Positions 62,653 to 64,000 of a stretch of DNA of 64,000 bases are shown piece after piece. How positions within the stretch are numbered: the first letter of the stretch is position 1; the number at the start of each line of letters is the position of its first letter. The translations under genes were made by a program, and so were the position numbers. The stretch is from UBA7803 sp041395905 (GTDB lineage Bacteria > Pseudomonadota > Gammaproteobacteria > Pseudomonadales > Azotimanducaceae): assembly GCA_041395905.1 (NCBI GenBank), contig JAWKZP010000004.1:248001-312000 (forward strand). The letters run 5' to 3'. Below the pieces are notes generated by a model. It had not been told where the DNA came from. It was given only the letters and a program-made list of their open reading frames with translations, and searched no databases.

Positions 62653-63795
62653 ATGTATTCACCCGTCACACTGACGCGCCGCCGCCTGATGCGCCAGGCA
62701 GGGGGCGCCGCCACTGGCCTGGCGCTCAGCGCCTGTGCCGCCCCGGGCATCGGTTCCGCCCGTTACTCGCGGCCGCTGTCGCGGGGCGCGTTCGTCGCGC
62801 CACGGATTTCGCCCGACCGCGTCGTACGCGTGATCGTCGGGCTGCGCCCGTATCGGCCATCCGGCTTCGTCGTGCGCCGCGAACCCTACGACGACAAGAC
62901 GGTCATCCACAACTACGGCCATGGCGGCGGTGGCATCACGCTTTCCTGGGGCTCGTCGGCGCTGGCCGTGCGCGAGGCGCAGGGGCTCACGCCGGGCGCC
63001 GCCGCCGTGGTCGGCAGCGGCATCATGGGGCTGACCACGGCACGGCTCCTGCAGGACGCCGGCTGGCAGGTCACAATCTACAGCCGGGATCCGCTGCGCC
63101 ATTCCACCTCCAACGTAGGCGGCGGCCAGTGGGCCCCAACCAGTGTGTTCGAAGAAGGCGTTGCCAGCGCCGAATTCGAGGCCCAGTTCAAAGCGGCGGC
63201 ACGCATCGCTCACCACGCGTATCAGAACCTGGCAGGCGCAGGCTACGGGATTCGCTTCATCGAAAACTACTATCTCGGCCACCAGCCCATGGAGCGCTCC
63301 TACTATCTGCGCGAGCTGCCGGAGCTGTTCACGTCGGTGGCCGACCTAGAGCCGCACCAGCACCCGTTCCCCGTGCCCTACGTGCGCCGCACCGTGACCA
63401 TGCTGATCGAGCCGGCCACCTTCCTGCGCCGCGTGCGCAGTGATTTTCTGCTTGCAGGGGGCAGGTTCGTCGCGCGCAACTTCGGCAGTCTGAGCGCCCT
63501 GCTGTCGGTGCCGGAGCCGGTCATCTTCAACTGCACGGGACTTGGCGCAAAAGCGCTGTTCGATGACGCCGAGCTGACTCCGGCGAAGGGTCAGCTGGTG
63601 TTCATTCCGCCCGACCCTGCCGTCGACTTTCTGACCGTTGGCGGCGGCTCGGGCGTCACCTACATGTTTCCACGTTCAGGCGAGATACTGCTGGGCGGCT
63701 CATTTCAGAAAGACGACTGGACGCGGCATCCGGAGCCCGAGGTCACGGAGCGCATCCTCGCGGACAACCAGGCAATTTTCGACAATCTGCGCTGA
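62653..63795 (+). CDS. Tat-exported FAD-dependent DAAO-type oxidoreductase, permuted order
   Basis: A 380-residue protein. The N-terminus has a Tat signal with RRRLMRQAGGAATGLALSACA, possibly with a lipobox Cys. The next part (about 58-108) carries the DAAO end motif: GLRPYRPSGF, then VIHNYGHGGGGITLSWG. Only after it comes the FAD-binding Rossmann site AAVVGSGIMGLTTARLL, followed by NVGGGQWAPTSVF and the rest of the DAAO fold. In ordinary D-amino-acid oxidases the HNYGHGG block is at the C-terminus, so the order here is circularly permuted. ATG 62653 is after a run without Shine-Dalgarno. The stop is shortly before the enoyl-CoA hydratase gene. Confidence 0.85.
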   Translation: MYSPVTLTRRRLMRQAGGAATGLALSACAAPGIGSARYSRPLSRGAFVAPRISPDRVVRVIVGLRPYRPSGFVVRREPYDDKTVIHNYGHGGGGITLSWGSSALAVREAQGLTPGAAAVVGSGIMGLTTARLLQDAGWQVTIYSRDPLRHSTSNVGGGQWAPTSVFEEGVASAEFEAQFKAAARIAHHAYQNLAGAGYGIRFIENYYLGHQPMERSYYLRELPELFTSVADLEPHQHPFPVPYVRRTVTMLIEPATFLRRVRSDFLLAGGRFVARNFGSLSALLSVPEPVIFNCTGLGAKALFDDAELTPAKGQLVFIPPDPAVDFLTVGGGSGVTYMFPRSGEILLGGSFQKDDWTRHPEPEVTERILADNQAIFDNLR

Positions 63796-63853
63796 CGCGC
63801 CTGCGGCGACGGACCACGTCACCAGTGGCCACCGCACCGCAACGGGAGGTACC

Positions 63854-64000
63854 GTGACAGACGATACGAACGTGCTGATCGAGGACGACGACGGGTTCGT
63901 GCGAACCCTGCGGCTGAACCGTCCGAAGCGCAAGAACGCCCTGACGGATGCCCTCGGCTGGGCAATCGTGGAAGCCGTCGAGCGCGCGGCCCATGACGAC
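63854..64000 (+). CDS. Enoyl-CoA hydratase/isomerase, N-terminal part (cut by window end)
   Basis: GTG 63854 follows a good GGGAGGT. The first 49 residues include VRTLRLNRPKRKNALTDAL, the N-terminal block of crotonase-fold enzymes. The rest lies outside the window. It is a second such gene besides 47089-47871. Confidence 0.85.
   Translation, partial: MTDDTNVLIEDDDGFVRTLRLNRPKRKNALTDALGWAIVEAVERAAHDD

Overview
The window reads as a chromosomal segment of a GC-rich Pseudomonadota, most likely a gammaproteobacterium. The evidence is the housekeeping and conserved genes purK, purE, selO, yaeQ, YccA and YebE homologues, a CusCBA-type efflux operon, and many acyl-CoA, SDR, flavin and metallo-beta-lactamase-fold genes. 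No rRNA, tRNA or CRISPR array was seen.

Region 1 (1 to about 7,420) is the distal part of an integron gene-cassette array. It has lower GC than the rest. All cassette genes lie on the + strand, each followed by an attC site of about 97-100 bp that starts with a GCCTAAC-like box and ends with a GTTAGGC-like box. The integrase must lie to the left of the window. Cargo: a YaaC-like protein (partial), a PIN-domain protein, two membrane proteins, an OLD-family ATPase/TOPRIM nuclease broken by frameshifts, and a Fic/Doc protein with an extra C-terminal domain. An IS3-family element sits inside the attC behind the nuclease gene, and the two attC halves around it do not match. The last attC (7,321-7,419) is decayed.

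Region 2 (7.4-19.5 kb) holds small enzymes (GNAT, NUDIX, a SnoaL-GNAT fusion, an NTF2-like protein, a tautomerase), a truncated VOC gene, a tightly overlapping glycan-type operon (sulfotransferase, glycosyltransferase, DUF2334 deacetylase), an EstB-like serine hydrolase, a nitronate monooxygenase/radical SAM pair and an SMP-30-like protein.

Region 3 (19.5-22.7 kb) is a small accessory island. Two directly repeated 3' ends of an IS91-like element, each with the transposase C-terminus and a terminal hairpin, bracket a PEP-CTERM YWTD-propeller protein and a zinc-ribbon/SH3 membrane protein.

Region 4 (22.7-35.5 kb) holds a five-gene operon (LLM flavin oxidoreductase, EamA transporter, Baeyer-Villiger-like monooxygenase, serine hydrolase, GFA protein), an M32 carboxypeptidase, YaeQ, a lipoprotein beta-lactamase homologue, a second LLM oxidoreductase, an MFS transporter and a cyclopropane fatty acid synthase.

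Region 5 (46.1-35.2 kb, minus strand) is a long operon: a small His/Cys-rich secreted protein, CusC-, CusB- and CusA-like proteins, then a second HlyD adaptor, an ABC ATPase, two FtsX-type permeases and a pterin carbinolamine dehydratase. About five indels cluster at 37.7-38.3 kb across the ATPase/permease junction.

Region 6 (46.2-64 kb) holds lipid and CoA enzymes (two SDRs, enoyl-CoA hydratase, acyl-CoA dehydrogenase), a DUF3604 protein, two metallo-beta-lactamase-fold proteins, a patatin, SelO, a ribosome-hibernation-like factor, YebE, YccA, PurK-PurE, a Tat-exported DAAO-type oxidase whose motifs are in permuted order, and the start of another enoyl-CoA hydratase.
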